From Paraburkholderia antibiotica (GTDB taxonomy: Bacteria > Pseudomonadota > Gammaproteobacteria > Burkholderiales > Burkholderiaceae): a stretch of DNA of 64,000 bases. The position numbers and the translations under genes were made by a program. Of the stretch, positions 10,734 through 19,322 are shown piece after piece (within the stretch, counting starts at the first letter, position 1; each line of letters begins with the position of its first letter). The stretch covers positions 204,341-268,340 of the forward strand of contig NZ_JABBFZ010000007.1 in NCBI RefSeq assembly GCF_012927125.1. Reading direction: 5' to 3'. Under the pieces are notes generated by a model. The model did no database searches and had not been told where the DNA came from. It worked only from the letters and a program-made list of their open reading frames with translations.

Positions 10734-12517
10734 CACTCCACCCCGCCCAGATACGCTTCGAGCACCGCCGGATCCTGCTGCACCTCCTGCGGCAAACCTT
10801 CGGCGATCCGCGTACCGAATTCCATCACCACGAGTCGATCGGTCAGATTCATCACGAAATCCATATCGTGCTCGACCAGCAGGATGCTCATCCCTTCCGC
10901 CTTCAGCCGACGCAGCAGATCCGCCAGTTGCAGCTTCTCCTGATAACGCAAACCGGCTGCCGGTTCGTCGAGCAATAGCAGAGTCGGATCGCAACACAGC
11001 GCGCGGGCGATTTCGAGAATCCGCTGTTGCCCGAGCGCGAGACTGCCGGCTTCGTCGTACATGTGCTGCTCCAGTCCGACGCGACGAATCTGCCGGGCGG
11101 CTTCGGCCATCAGCCGCGCCTCTTCGGCGCTGTTCAATCGCACGATGCTGCGCCACACGCCCGCATGGCCACGCAGATGCGCACCGATCGCGACGTTCTC
11201 GAGCACCGTCATGCCCGGCAGCAGCTTGACGTGCTGGAACGTCCGGCCGATCCCGCGCTTGACGATTTCACGTGAACTCAGCGCATCGATACGCTCGCCA
11301 CGGAACGTGATCTCGCCGTTGGTCGCCTGAAGCACGCCGGTGACGAGGTTGAACGTCGTCGACTTGCCGGCGCCGTTTGGCCCGATCAGGCCGATGATCT
11401 GCCCTGCTTTCACCTCGAAGCTCACGTCGTTCACCGCGACCAGGCCGCCGAACTGCTTGCGTGCCTTGTTCACCGTCAGCAGATCTTCGCCGGCCTGCGG
11501 CTTGTTGCGCTGCGGCAGAGACTCGGCATGCTCTGCGAGATGCGCGCGCGGACCACGCGGGAAAAAGCGCGCGACGAACGGCCAGACGCCCTGCCGCGCG
11601 TACTGCAGCAGCAGCACCATGATGATGCCGAACACGATCACCTCGAAGTTGCCGTTCTCGCCGAGCAACTTCGGCAGCAAGGTCTGCAGATAGTCCTGCA
11701 GCACGGTCAGGATCGCCGCGCCGAGCACTGCGCCCCACACGTGCGACACACCGCCCACTACCGCCATGAACAGAAACTCGATGCCGTGATTCAGGCCGAA
11801 CGGCGTCGGATTCACCGCGCGTTGCAGATGCGCGTACAGAAAGCCCGACACTGAAGCCAGCACCGCCGCATAGACGAAAATCACGACGCGCATCCAGCCC
11901 GTATTGACGCCCATCGCCTCGGCCATCAGACCGCCGCCGCGCAGCGCACGAATCGCCCGTCCCGGTCGGCTATTAAGCAAATTCTGAACAGAGACGACCG
12001 CGCCGAGCACGACCAGCCAGATCAGGTAATAGATATGGCGCCCGGATTCGAGATTTATCCCGAAAACATTCAGTACCGGAATCCCGTTGATGCCGTCGTA
12101 CTTGCCGAGCATCTCGAGATTGCCGAACAGGTAGAACAGCGCGAGCCCCCACGCGATCGTCCCGAGCGGCAGAAAGTGGCCGGACAAACGCATCGTCACG
12201 AGGCCGAGCATCAGCGCGACCAGCGCGGTCACGATCACGCCCGCGATCAACGCGAGCCACGGCGACACGCCGTAGCTCGTCGTCAGATACGCGGTCGCAT
12301 ACGCACCGATGCCGACGAACGCGGCCTGCCCGAAGCTCGTCATCCCGCCGATACCGGTGAGCAGCACGAGGCCGATCGCGACGATCGAATACAGGCCGAT
12401 GTAGTTGAGCAGCGTGACCCAATACTCGGGCACATGGATCGGATGCGGCAGCACCGGCAACGCGAACAGCACCACGAGGAACAACCAGAAGAACTTCTTT
12501 TGCATGATCCGTTTCAT
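10733..12517 (-). CDS. livMG: fused LivM permease - LivG ATPase
   Basis: One 594-residue reading frame joins two normally separate subunits. Residues 1 to about 320 are a LivM-type permease with about ten membrane segments and the GVNTGWMRVVIFVYAA-type permease loop. A linker of about 25 residues follows. Residues 345-594 are a LivG-type ATPase with Walker A GPNGAGKST at 379-387, the LALGQQRILEIARAL signature and LLLLDEPAAGL. The frame runs without a stop, so the fusion is real in this sequence. It follows livH by 4 bases and is coupled to livF. Confidence 0.95.
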   Translation of the reverse strand: MKRIMQKKFFWLFLVVLFALPVLPHPIHVPEYWVTLLNYIGLYSIVAIGLVLLTGIGGMTSFGQAAFVGIGAYATAYLTTSYGVSPWLALIAGVIVTALVALMLGLVTMRLSGHFLPLGTIAWGLALFYLFGNLEMLGKYDGINGIPVLNVFGINLESGRHIYYLIWLVVLGAVVSVQNLLNSRPGRAIRALRGGGLMAEAMGVNTGWMRVVIFVYAAVLASVSGFLYAHLQRAVNPTPFGLNHGIEFLFMAVVGGVSHVWGAVLGAAILTVLQDYLQTLLPKLLGENGNFEVIVFGIIMVLLLQYARQGVWPFVARFFPRGPRAHLAEHAESLPQRNKPQAGEDLLTVNKARKQFGGLVAVNDVSFEVKAGQIIGLIGPNGAGKSTTFNLVTGVLQATNGEITFRGERIDALSSREIVKRGIGRTFQHVKLLPGMTVLENVAIGAHLRGHAGVWRSIVRLNSAEEARLMAEAARQIRRVGLEQHMYDEAGSLALGQQRILEIARALCCDPTLLLLDEPAAGLRYQEKLQLADLLRRLKAEGMSILLVEHDMDFVMNLTDRLVVMEFGTRIAEGLPQEVQQDPAVLEAYLGGVE

Positions 12518-12521
12518 CGCA

Positions 12522-13577
12522 TCACTCCTCTTCCTCTTCGGCGTGCGGGGTCGCGAGACTGCGCCACAGCAGCACCGGGATGATCAGCGTGAACACGATC
12601 ACTTCCTTATAAGCACTGGCCCAGAACGACGAATACGATTCGAGCAGACCAACCAGAATCGAGCCGGCCGCCGCGAGCGGATAGCTGACCAGACCGCCGA
12701 TGATCGCCCCGACGAAGCCCTTCAGACCGATCAGGAAACCCGAGTCGTAGTAGATCGTGGTGAGCGGCGCGACGAGGATGCCGCACAGCGCGCCGAGCCC
12801 GGCCGCAAGCGTGAACGCGAGGCGCCCCGCCTGCGTCGTGCCGATGCCGACGAGGCGCGCGCCGAGCCGGTTCACCGACGTCGCACGCAAGGCCTTGCCC
12901 GAAATCGAGCGATCGAAGTACAGATACAGCGCGCCGATCAGCACGACCGCGGTACCGATCACCCACAGGCTCTGCCCGGAGATCGACAGACTGCCCACGT
13001 TGAACGTCGCGTCGGAAAACGCGTTGGTGCGCGAGCCTTCCGCGCCGAACATCACGAGCCCGAGGCCGACCATCGCGAAGTGCACGGCGACCGCGACGAT
13101 CAGCAACAGCAGAGTGGTCGCCTCCGCGATCGGCTCATACGCGAGCCGGTACACGAACGGTCCCATCGGAATCACGATCAGCAGCGTCAGCGCGATCTGC
13201 ACGATCATCGGCAGCGGCTGCATGAAAACGCCGCGCGTGAGCGCGTAGACCGCGATCGGGAACAGCAGGTACTTCCCTGCCAGCATCGGCAGCGTGCGGG
13301 CCGCGTAACGACGCCGCTCCGCATGCCGCAGCACAGCCGCCGTCTCGACGACGAAGCATGCCGCGCCCATCGCCATCAGCAGCCAGCAGGTGGCCGGAAA
13401 TTTCTGCGTCTGCAGTGCGGCGAGCGTCAGCGCGCCGTACGAAACAAACTCCCCCTGCGGGATGAAGATCACCCGCGTCACGGAGAACACCAGCACCAGC
13501 GCAAGCGCGAGCAGCGCGTAGATCGCGCCGGTGGTGATGCCGTCCTGCGCGAGGATCGCCGCAATTGATAGATCCAT
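12522..13577 (-). CDS. livH: branched-chain amino acid ABC transporter permease LivH
   Basis: The 351-residue LivH-type inner-membrane permease has about nine hydrophobic segments and ends in a run of five glutamates. It is some 50 residues longer than typical LivH, because of an insert after the second membrane segment (the basic HAERRRYAARTLPMLAGKYLL region). The start at 13577 (MDLSIAAILAQDG) has an AGGAAG ribosome site directly upstream. It heads the permease and ATPase genes and lies 231 bp downstream of livK1, with a hairpin between. Confidence 0.93.
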   Translation of the reverse strand: MDLSIAAILAQDGITTGAIYALLALALVLVFSVTRVIFIPQGEFVSYGALTLAALQTQKFPATCWLLMAMGAACFVVETAAVLRHAERRRYAARTLPMLAGKYLLFPIAVYALTRGVFMQPLPMIVQIALTLLIVIPMGPFVYRLAYEPIAEATTLLLLIVAVAVHFAMVGLGLVMFGAEGSRTNAFSDATFNVGSLSISGQSLWVIGTAVVLIGALYLYFDRSISGKALRATSVNRLGARLVGIGTTQAGRLAFTLAAGLGALCGILVAPLTTIYYDSGFLIGLKGFVGAIIGGLVSYPLAAAGSILVGLLESYSSFWASAYKEVIVFTLIIPVLLWRSLATPHAEEEEE

Positions 13578-13672
13578 ACTTCCTCGTCCTGAAGCGTCGA
13601 AATCGAAAACCGGGAAACAGTCGCGACGGCGCGGCGCGTGGCCGTCCATCGACCTGCAATGCGGAAAAGACA

Positions 13673-13701
13673 ACCGCCGCGCCGGGACACGACGCGGCGG
13701 T
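13673..13701 (-). terminator. hairpin between livK1 and livH
   Basis: A 9-bp perfect GC-rich stem (ACCGCCGCG/CGCGGCGGT) with an 11-base loop is followed on the minus strand by TTGTCTTTTCC. It is placed 108 bp past the livK1 stop and 96 bp before livH. Partial termination here would give more binding protein than permease, a common pattern in ABC importer operons. Confidence 0.5.
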
Positions 13702-13808
13702 CGATGCCATTGTCGTCGAACCCAATGGCAAGGCGGCGTCATGCACCGCCTGATTGCGCGAGAGGCGCGTACCGCTTGTTATTCTGCTTGTTGTCTTGCT
13801 TGTCGTTT

Positions 13809-14969
13809 TTAATCGTTCTGCAGTTTCCACTTGCCGTCGACGATCTGCACGATCACGCGGGCGCGCTGATCGAGCCCGTTGTGATCGGTCGCGGTGGTGT
13901 TCATGATGCCGTGCGACACCGGCAGTTCCTTGATGTTTTCGAGCGCGCTGCGCAGCGCCACGCGGAACTCCGGCGTGCCCGGCTGCGCCGTCTTCAGCGC
14001 AACCGGAATCGCGGCCTGCAGCATCTGGCCGGCATCCCATGCGTGACCGCCGAAGGTCGCGACCGAACCCGCGCCGTAGGCCTTCTCGTACGCGCTCTTA
14101 TAGGCTTCCGACGACTTCTTCACCGGGTTCGAATCCGGCAGTTGATCGACGACGAGGATCGGGCCGGCCGGCAGCAATTCGCCGTCGCAGTCCTTGCCGC
14201 ACACGCGCAGGAAGTCGTTGTTGGCGACACCGTGCGTCTGATAGATCTTGCCCTTGTAGCCGCGCTCCTTCAGCGTCTTGGCCGGCAGCGCCGACGGCGT
14301 GCCCGAGCCGGCGATCAGCACCGCGTCCGGATTCGCGCCCATCGTCTTCAACACCTGCCCCGTCACCGATGCGTCGGTGCGGTTAAAGCGCTCGTTCGAC
14401 ACGATCTTCAGGTTGTGCGCCTTCGCCGATGCCGCGAACACATTGTTCCAGCTATCGCCATACGCATCCGAGAAGCCGATGAAGCCGACCGTCTTCACGC
14501 CGTGGTGCGCCATGTAGTCGGCGATCGCGTCGGCCATCAGGCTGTCGTTCTGCGGCGGCTTGAACGCCCACGCGCGCTTCGCATCCATCGGCTGGATGAT
14601 CGCCGCCGATGCGGCCAGCGAGATCACCGGCGTCTTGCCTTCGGCGGCGGGATCGAGCATTGCGAGCGAGTTCGGTGTGACCGTCGAACCGATGATCGCG
14701 TCGACGTGGTCTTCGTCGATCAGCTTGCGCGTGTTCTGCACGGCCTTGCTCGTATCCGACCCGTCGTCGAGCACGATGTACGTCACCGTCTTGCCGCCGA
14801 TCTCTTTCGGCAGCAACGCGATCGTGTTCTTCTCCGGAATGCCGAGCGATGCGGCCGGCCCCGTCGTCGACAGTGTGACGCCGATCTTCACCTGTGCGAA
14901 CGTCGCCCCCGCACCGCACATCAGCGCCATCGCGATGCCCGTGCGTACCCACTGCGTTGTCTTTTTCAT
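13809..14969 (-). CDS. livK: branched-chain amino acid ABC transporter substrate-binding protein (copy 1)
   Basis: This 386-residue periplasmic protein has a signal peptide ending near CGAGATFA. It carries the type I periplasmic-binding fold of the Leu/Ile/Val-binding family (VKIGVTLSTTGPAASLGIPEKN). Two cysteines in the VCGKDC segment may form a disulfide. GGAG lies 7 bases before the ATG. It is closely similar along its whole length to the gene at 15433-16599. The ligand cannot be read from sequence; these importers also take up aromatic acids, amides and short organic acids. Confidence 0.93.
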   Translation of the reverse strand: MKKTTQWVRTGIAMALMCGAGATFAQVKIGVTLSTTGPAASLGIPEKNTIALLPKEIGGKTVTYIVLDDGSDTSKAVQNTRKLIDEDHVDAIIGSTVTPNSLAMLDPAAEGKTPVISLAASAAIIQPMDAKRAWAFKPPQNDSLMADAIADYMAHHGVKTVGFIGFSDAYGDSWNNVFAASAKAHNLKIVSNERFNRTDASVTGQVLKTMGANPDAVLIAGSGTPSALPAKTLKERGYKGKIYQTHGVANNDFLRVCGKDCDGELLPAGPILVVDQLPDSNPVKKSSEAYKSAYEKAYGAGSVATFGGHAWDAGQMLQAAIPVALKTAQPGTPEFRVALRSALENIKELPVSHGIMNTTATDHNGLDQRARVIVQIVDGKWKLQND

Positions 14970-15370
14970 TGCGAGTCTCCAAACGCCTTGAAAAACGCCT
15001 ACCTATAAGCCGGCTTCAGGGGCCGGGTGTCTGATCCTTTATCCGGTCCGGGTACGCATGTGCCAAGCATGGTTTTCCCTGCTTTTCCCTGCTGGATGCG
15101 AATACCTTCGCGGTTCTGTTGGGTACCCCTCCTGTCGCGTGGTGCGGATTGGCCTTCACGTGAATCACATGAAGCGCCACGAAGCGTCGCGGTTTCTGTG
15201 CCGCGATCCTGTTTCGTTCGATCGTTCTCAAACCACTAATATGTTAGTAGTTTGCGTTGTGCATTTTCGACGGTCAATAGAACGAACCCAAAATGCGGGT
15301 TTGTCCTGAAGCAGCGACGCCACACTTTTTCGAGACACAGACACACGAAAAAACGCGGGACGCGGGCAAT
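14970..15370. other. intergenic region upstream of livK copy 1
   Basis: About 400 bp without a credible gene, ahead of livK1. Near 15234-15247 there is a small AT-rich inverted repeat (ACTAA/TTAGT, 4-base spacer). I found no clear promoter. It should contain the promoter of the livK1-H-MG-F unit, because a terminator separates it from livK2. Confidence 0.5.
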
Positions 15371-15403
15371 AAAAAAGACGCGTCGACTGCACGCGTCTTT
15401 TTT
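15371..15403. terminator. bidirectional intrinsic terminator after livK copy 2
   Basis: AAAAAAGACGCGT and ACGCGTCTTTTTT form a 13-bp inverted repeat around a 7-base loop, giving a GC stem with a T run on either strand. It lies 29 bp past the stop of the minus-strand binding-protein gene at 15433. Confidence 0.9.
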
Positions 15404-15432
15404 GCTGGGGTTCCGTATCGCTGCGCCTTCAC

Positions 15433-16599
15433 TCAGTCGCCGGCGAGCTTCCACTTGCCGTCGACAATCTGCACCATCACGCGGGCGCGTTGATCGAGAC
15501 CGGCGTGGTCGTTCGCGCTCATGTTGAAGATACCGTGCGAGGCCGGCAGGTCTTTAGTGCCTTCGAGCGCGGCGCGCAGCGCCTCGCGGAAGGCCGGTGT
15601 ACCCGGCTGCCCCTTCTTCAGCGCGAGCGGAATAGCGTGCTGCAGCAGCAGACCCGCATCCCATGCGTGACCACCGAACGTCGACACCGAACCCGCGCCG
15701 TACGCGGCTTCATATGCATGCTTGTACGCGAGCGCGCTCTTCTTCACCGGATTCGCATCGGGCAGCTGATCGGCGACCAGCAGCGGGCCGGCCGGCAGCC
15801 ACGTGCCTTCGCAATCCTTGCCGCACACGCGCAGGAAGTCGTTGTTGGCGACGCCGTGCGTCTGATAGTACTTGCCCTTGTAGCCGCGCTCCTTCAGCGT
15901 CTTCTGCGGCAGCGCGGCCGGCGTGCCTGCCCCGGCGATCAGCACCGCGTCCGGGTTCTGCGACATCATCTTCAGCACCTGGCCCGTGACCGATGCATCG
16001 TTGCGCGCGAAACGCTCGTTGGCGACGACCTTGATCTTCGCAAGGTCGGCGGCCTTGCTGAATTCTCTGAACCAGCTTTCGCCGTATGCGTCGGAAAAGC
16101 CGATGAACGCGACCGTCTTCACACCGTGATTCGCCATGTGCTGCGCGATCGCGGTAGCCATCAGGATGTCGTTCTGCGGCGTCTTGAAGACCCATGCGCG
16201 CTTCGCGTCCATCGGTTCGACGATGCCGGCGGCCGCGGCCATCGAGATCATCGGCGTGGAGGATTCGGCCGCGATGTCGATCATCGCGAGCGAGTTCGGC
16301 ACGACGGTCGAACCGATCAGCGCGTCGATGTGGTCTTCGCTGGTGAGCTTGCGGGCGTTCTTGACCGCCTGGGTGGAGTCGGTGGCGTCGTCGAGGACGA
16401 TGTAGTCGATTTTCTGGCCTGCCACTTCCTTCGGCAGCAGCGCAATCGTGTTCTTTTCGGGGATGCCGAGCGAGGCGGCCGGCCCGGTTGCCGACACGGT
16501 GACGCCGATTTTCACGTCCGCGAACGCATGACCGCTCCATGCGGCCGAAACTCCGGTGGCGACCAATGCCGCGCTGATCCAACGCAATGCCGACTTCAT
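15433..16599 (-). CDS. livK: branched-chain amino acid ABC transporter substrate-binding protein (copy 2)
   Basis: The 388-residue periplasmic binding protein has a signal peptide (cleavage near AWSGHAFA) and the same fold and motifs as the adjacent copy at 13809-14969, including the VCGKDC pair. A GAGGAG ribosome site precedes the ATG by four bases. It has its own terminator and no permease genes of its own. It therefore probably feeds the same LivH/MG/F importer, with a different ligand range or regulation. Tandem duplication is an inference from the near-identical layout. Confidence 0.92.
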   Translation of the reverse strand: MKSALRWISAALVATGVSAAWSGHAFADVKIGVTVSATGPAASLGIPEKNTIALLPKEVAGQKIDYIVLDDATDSTQAVKNARKLTSEDHIDALIGSTVVPNSLAMIDIAAESSTPMISMAAAAGIVEPMDAKRAWVFKTPQNDILMATAIAQHMANHGVKTVAFIGFSDAYGESWFREFSKAADLAKIKVVANERFARNDASVTGQVLKMMSQNPDAVLIAGAGTPAALPQKTLKERGYKGKYYQTHGVANNDFLRVCGKDCEGTWLPAGPLLVADQLPDANPVKKSALAYKHAYEAAYGAGSVSTFGGHAWDAGLLLQHAIPLALKKGQPGTPAFREALRAALEGTKDLPASHGIFNMSANDHAGLDQRARVMVQIVDGKWKLAGD

Positions 16600-16632
16600 T
16601 CTGCTCCTCTATTAACCCCGTTATTCAATTGA

Positions 16633-16654
16633 ATTTAAATCCGCAGATTTAAAT
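16633..16654. promoter_or_regulatory. paired ATTTAAAT operator-like repeat upstream of livK copy 2
   Basis: Two ATTTAAAT palindromes (16633-16640 and 16647-16654) are separated by 6 bp, 34 bp before the livK2 start. Their spacing of 14 bp centre to centre and their position suggest a regulator site or part of the promoter. No regulator can be named. Confidence 0.35.
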
Positions 16655-17142
16655 ACCGACTCAGTGGTCGGCGAATAGCGAGTTTAGCGGAGGCAAGCGC
16701 CGCGCTGCAAGCATTTTGCAGGCTTGTGACGTTTAAAAACAGCGTTATCGGACGAATAAAAAATAGCTACGAAATTAGCCAGATTGTTTCGTCGATTTAT
16801 TTCGAAAGCACAAATAAAAAGCGCTGTTGGATATCAATCCAACAGCGCTTTCGTCTGGGCACTGAGTGCCTCAATTGTCTCCTCGTTCTCCACCTGCAAA
16901 TTCGTGGTGCATCAGAACTGCATGAAGATTAAACGACCGCATAAGCCGTCACAACTAGCAATTACCCTAGTGGTGCACTGCCGCACCGAATTAGGGCACG
17001 TTCAGTTGATTTTCGGCATCCAGTTTGCCATAGCTCAACGGAGTGCCCGACCCATCGCATTTCCAGCTTGCGGCAGATTAAATCGGATTCTGAATCGATT
17101 CGATATCGCACTGCATCAACTGGCCGTTTGCAAGGCGCGATA
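16655..17142. other. AT-rich intergenic region between liv operons
   Basis: This stretch lies between the livK2 promoter region and the end of livM2 and is clearly poorer in GC than its neighbours. Apart from the hairpin at 16818-16851 nothing was recognised. Reading frames that cross it are not similar to any family I know. Confidence 0.5.
16818..16851 (-). terminator. intrinsic terminator of second liv operon
   Basis: A perfect 12-bp stem (GCGCTGTTGGAT/ATCCAACAGCGC) with a 4-base loop, extended by A/T pairs, is followed on the minus strand by TTTTTATTTG. It lies about 290 bp past the livM2 stop, so the transcript carries a long 3' tail. Confidence 0.85.
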
Positions 17143-18117
17143 TCACGCCCGCAAAGGCCGCACCCGCGCGACGATTTCGCCAACGATGCCGCGCCGGAAC
17201 GCCAGCACGCACGCGATGAAAATCAGCCCCGTGACGATCGTCACCGACTCGCCGAGCGAACGGAACCAGTCGACCCCGGTGATCGACGCCAGCGCCCCGC
17301 CGATATCGCCGAGCCGGTCTTCGAGCGACACGATCAGCGCGGCGCCGAGCAACGGCCCGAACAGCGTGCCCATACCGCCCACCAGCGTCATCAGGATCAC
17401 CAGACCGGACATGGTCCAGTACGCGTCGCTCAACGTCTCGAAGCCCTGCACCAGCACCTTCAGCGAGCCCGCCAACCCCGCGACCCCCGCCGACAGAATG
17501 AACGCGAGCAGCTTGAAGCGATCGGTGTCGTAGCCGAGCGAGATCGCGCGCGGCTCGTTCTCCTTGATCGCGACCAGCACCTGGCCGAACGGCGAATGCA
17601 CGATGCGCACGATCAACAGGAACGCGGCGACGACCACCGCGAGCACGACGAAATACAGCGTGACATCCGAAGACAGATTGACGAGCCCGAACAGCTTGCC
17701 GCGCGGCACGCCCTGCAGGCCGTCCTCGCCATGCGTGAACGGCGCCTGCAGGAACACGAAGTAGACCATCTGCGCGAGCGCGAGCGTCACCATCGAGAAG
17801 TAGATGCCCTGGCGGCGGATCGCGAAGAAGCCGACCACGAGCCCGAGCAGCGTCGCCGCCGCGGTGCCGCTCAGCACGCCGAGCTCGGGCGGGAAGCCGA
17901 GCGTCTGCATCGCGTAGCCGGTCACGTAGCCGGCCGACGCCAGAAACATCGCATGACCGAACGACAGGAGCCCGGTGTAGCCGATCAGCAGATTGAAGGC
18001 GGCCGCGAACAGCGCGAAGCACAGGACCTTCATCACGAAGAGCGGATAGATGCCGAGCACCGGCACCGCGAGCAGGACGACCAGCAGCAGTCCGTAGAGC
18101 ACTTTTCTCTGCATCAT
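17143..18117 (-). CDS. livM: branched-chain amino acid ABC transporter permease LivM (second system)
   Basis: The 324-residue LivM-type permease has about nine membrane segments. It contains the family loop ENEPRAISLGYDTDRFKLLAFILSA and ends in a short basic tail. The ATG at 18117 overlaps the livH2 stop by four bases (ATGA). A much longer in-frame upstream extension is a shadow of livH2. It is the last gene of the second importer cluster. Confidence 0.94.
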   Translation of the reverse strand: MMQRKVLYGLLLVVLLAVPVLGIYPLFVMKVLCFALFAAAFNLLIGYTGLLSFGHAMFLASAGYVTGYAMQTLGFPPELGVLSGTAAATLLGLVVGFFAIRRQGIYFSMVTLALAQMVYFVFLQAPFTHGEDGLQGVPRGKLFGLVNLSSDVTLYFVVLAVVVAAFLLIVRIVHSPFGQVLVAIKENEPRAISLGYDTDRFKLLAFILSAGVAGLAGSLKVLVQGFETLSDAYWTMSGLVILMTLVGGMGTLFGPLLGAALIVSLEDRLGDIGGALASITGVDWFRSLGESVTIVTGLIFIACVLAFRRGIVGEIVARVRPLRA

Positions 18118-18998
18118 TTTTCCCTGCCGAAAAGACCCGCCGGACGCACGAGCAGCACCAGCGCCATGATCACGAAGACGACCGTCGCCGACGCTTCCGG
18201 GTAATACACACGCGTGAGCCCTTCGATCACGCCGAGCAGCAGGCCGGTGAGAATCGAACCCATGATCGAGCCCATCCCGCCAATCACGACCACCGCGAAC
18301 ACGGTGATGATCATCGGCTGGCCCATCAGCGGCGACACCTGGATCACCGGCGCGGCGAGCACGCCGGCGAACGCCGCGAGCGCGACGCCGAAGCCGTAGG
18401 TCAGCGTGATCATCAGCGGCACGTTGACGCCGAACGCCTCGACGAGCTTCGGGTTCTCGGTGCCCGCGCGCAGATACGCGCCGAGCCGCGTCTTCTCGAT
18501 CACGAACCACGTCGCGAAACACACGACGAGCGACGCCACCACGACCCACGCCCGATAGTTCGGCAGGAACATGAAGCCGAGGTTGGTCGCGCCCGAGAGC
18601 GCCGAGGGCACGTCGTACGGCTGGCCCGACGAACCGTAGATCGAATGGAACACGCCTTCGATCACGAGCGTGAGACCGAACGTCAGCAGCAGCCCGTACA
18701 GGTGATCGAGCTTGTAGAGCCAGCGCAGCATCGAGCGCTCGATCACAATGCCGAACACGCCCACGATCAGCGGCGCAAGTACCAGCATCACCCAGTACGG
18801 CAGATTGAAATACGACAGCCCCATCCACGCGAGCATCGCGCCGAGCATGAACAGCGCGCCATGCGCGAAGTTGATCACGTTGAGCAGGCCGAAAATGATC
18901 GCCAGCCCAAGGCTCAGAATCGCGTAGAACGAGCCGTTCACGAGCCCGAGCAGAAGCTGGCTCAGCATCGCCGGTAGCGGAACGCCAAAGATGTCCAT
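18114..18998 (-). CDS. livH: branched-chain amino acid ABC transporter permease LivH (second system)
   Basis: The 294-residue LivH-type permease has the normal family length, unlike the longer livH at 12522. It has about eight membrane segments and the conserved GLALIFGLLNVINFAHGALFMLGA-type N-terminal region. It is translationally coupled to livM2 and lies 324 bp downstream of the binding-protein gene at 19323. Confidence 0.94.
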   Translation of the reverse strand: MDIFGVPLPAMLSQLLLGLVNGSFYAILSLGLAIIFGLLNVINFAHGALFMLGAMLAWMGLSYFNLPYWVMLVLAPLIVGVFGIVIERSMLRWLYKLDHLYGLLLTFGLTLVIEGVFHSIYGSSGQPYDVPSALSGATNLGFMFLPNYRAWVVVASLVVCFATWFVIEKTRLGAYLRAGTENPKLVEAFGVNVPLMITLTYGFGVALAAFAGVLAAPVIQVSPLMGQPMIITVFAVVVIGGMGSIMGSILTGLLLGVIEGLTRVYYPEASATVVFVIMALVLLVRPAGLFGREK

Positions 18999-19322
18999 TG
19001 AAGCCCTTCGCCCTTCAAGCGATCGTCAAGGTGAGATCGGTCACGCACGATCCGGCCGGCGAGCGGTGCGCATCGAGATGCGCGCGGCGTCGCGTTCATC
19101 ACGCGTCATTGCGCCCTTCCCGCTCTCGCGCGCTCGTCGCCCGCGCACTCTTTCGCCGGTCAATGAAACGCGTTGCCGCTGGCATGAACCCCTACCCCAC
19201 CGCGAACGCGCCGCAAGACCACGCAGTGCATTCGCGGCGGCTCGTGAGCCGATCAGCGGCGGATGTTTCAGATTGCAGCGGTCAGCTGACCGCCTGTTGC
19301 CGATCCGTGTACAAACCCGCGC
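18999..19322. other. intergenic region between binding protein and permease genes
   Basis: 324 bp with no gene. It separates the second-system binding protein from livH2 and shows no clear hairpin with a T tract. Differential expression of the two parts of the importer is possible but not shown. Confidence 0.45.

Noticed and set aside
11266..11279. parS-like ATTTCACGTGAACT inside the fused livM-livG gene
   Set aside because: Three of fourteen positions differ from the consensus and the outer arms do not pair.
16784..17533. Plus-strand frame crossing the gap after livM (second system)
   Set aside because: Its second half is antisense to livM, and the first half has no family resemblance or ribosome site.
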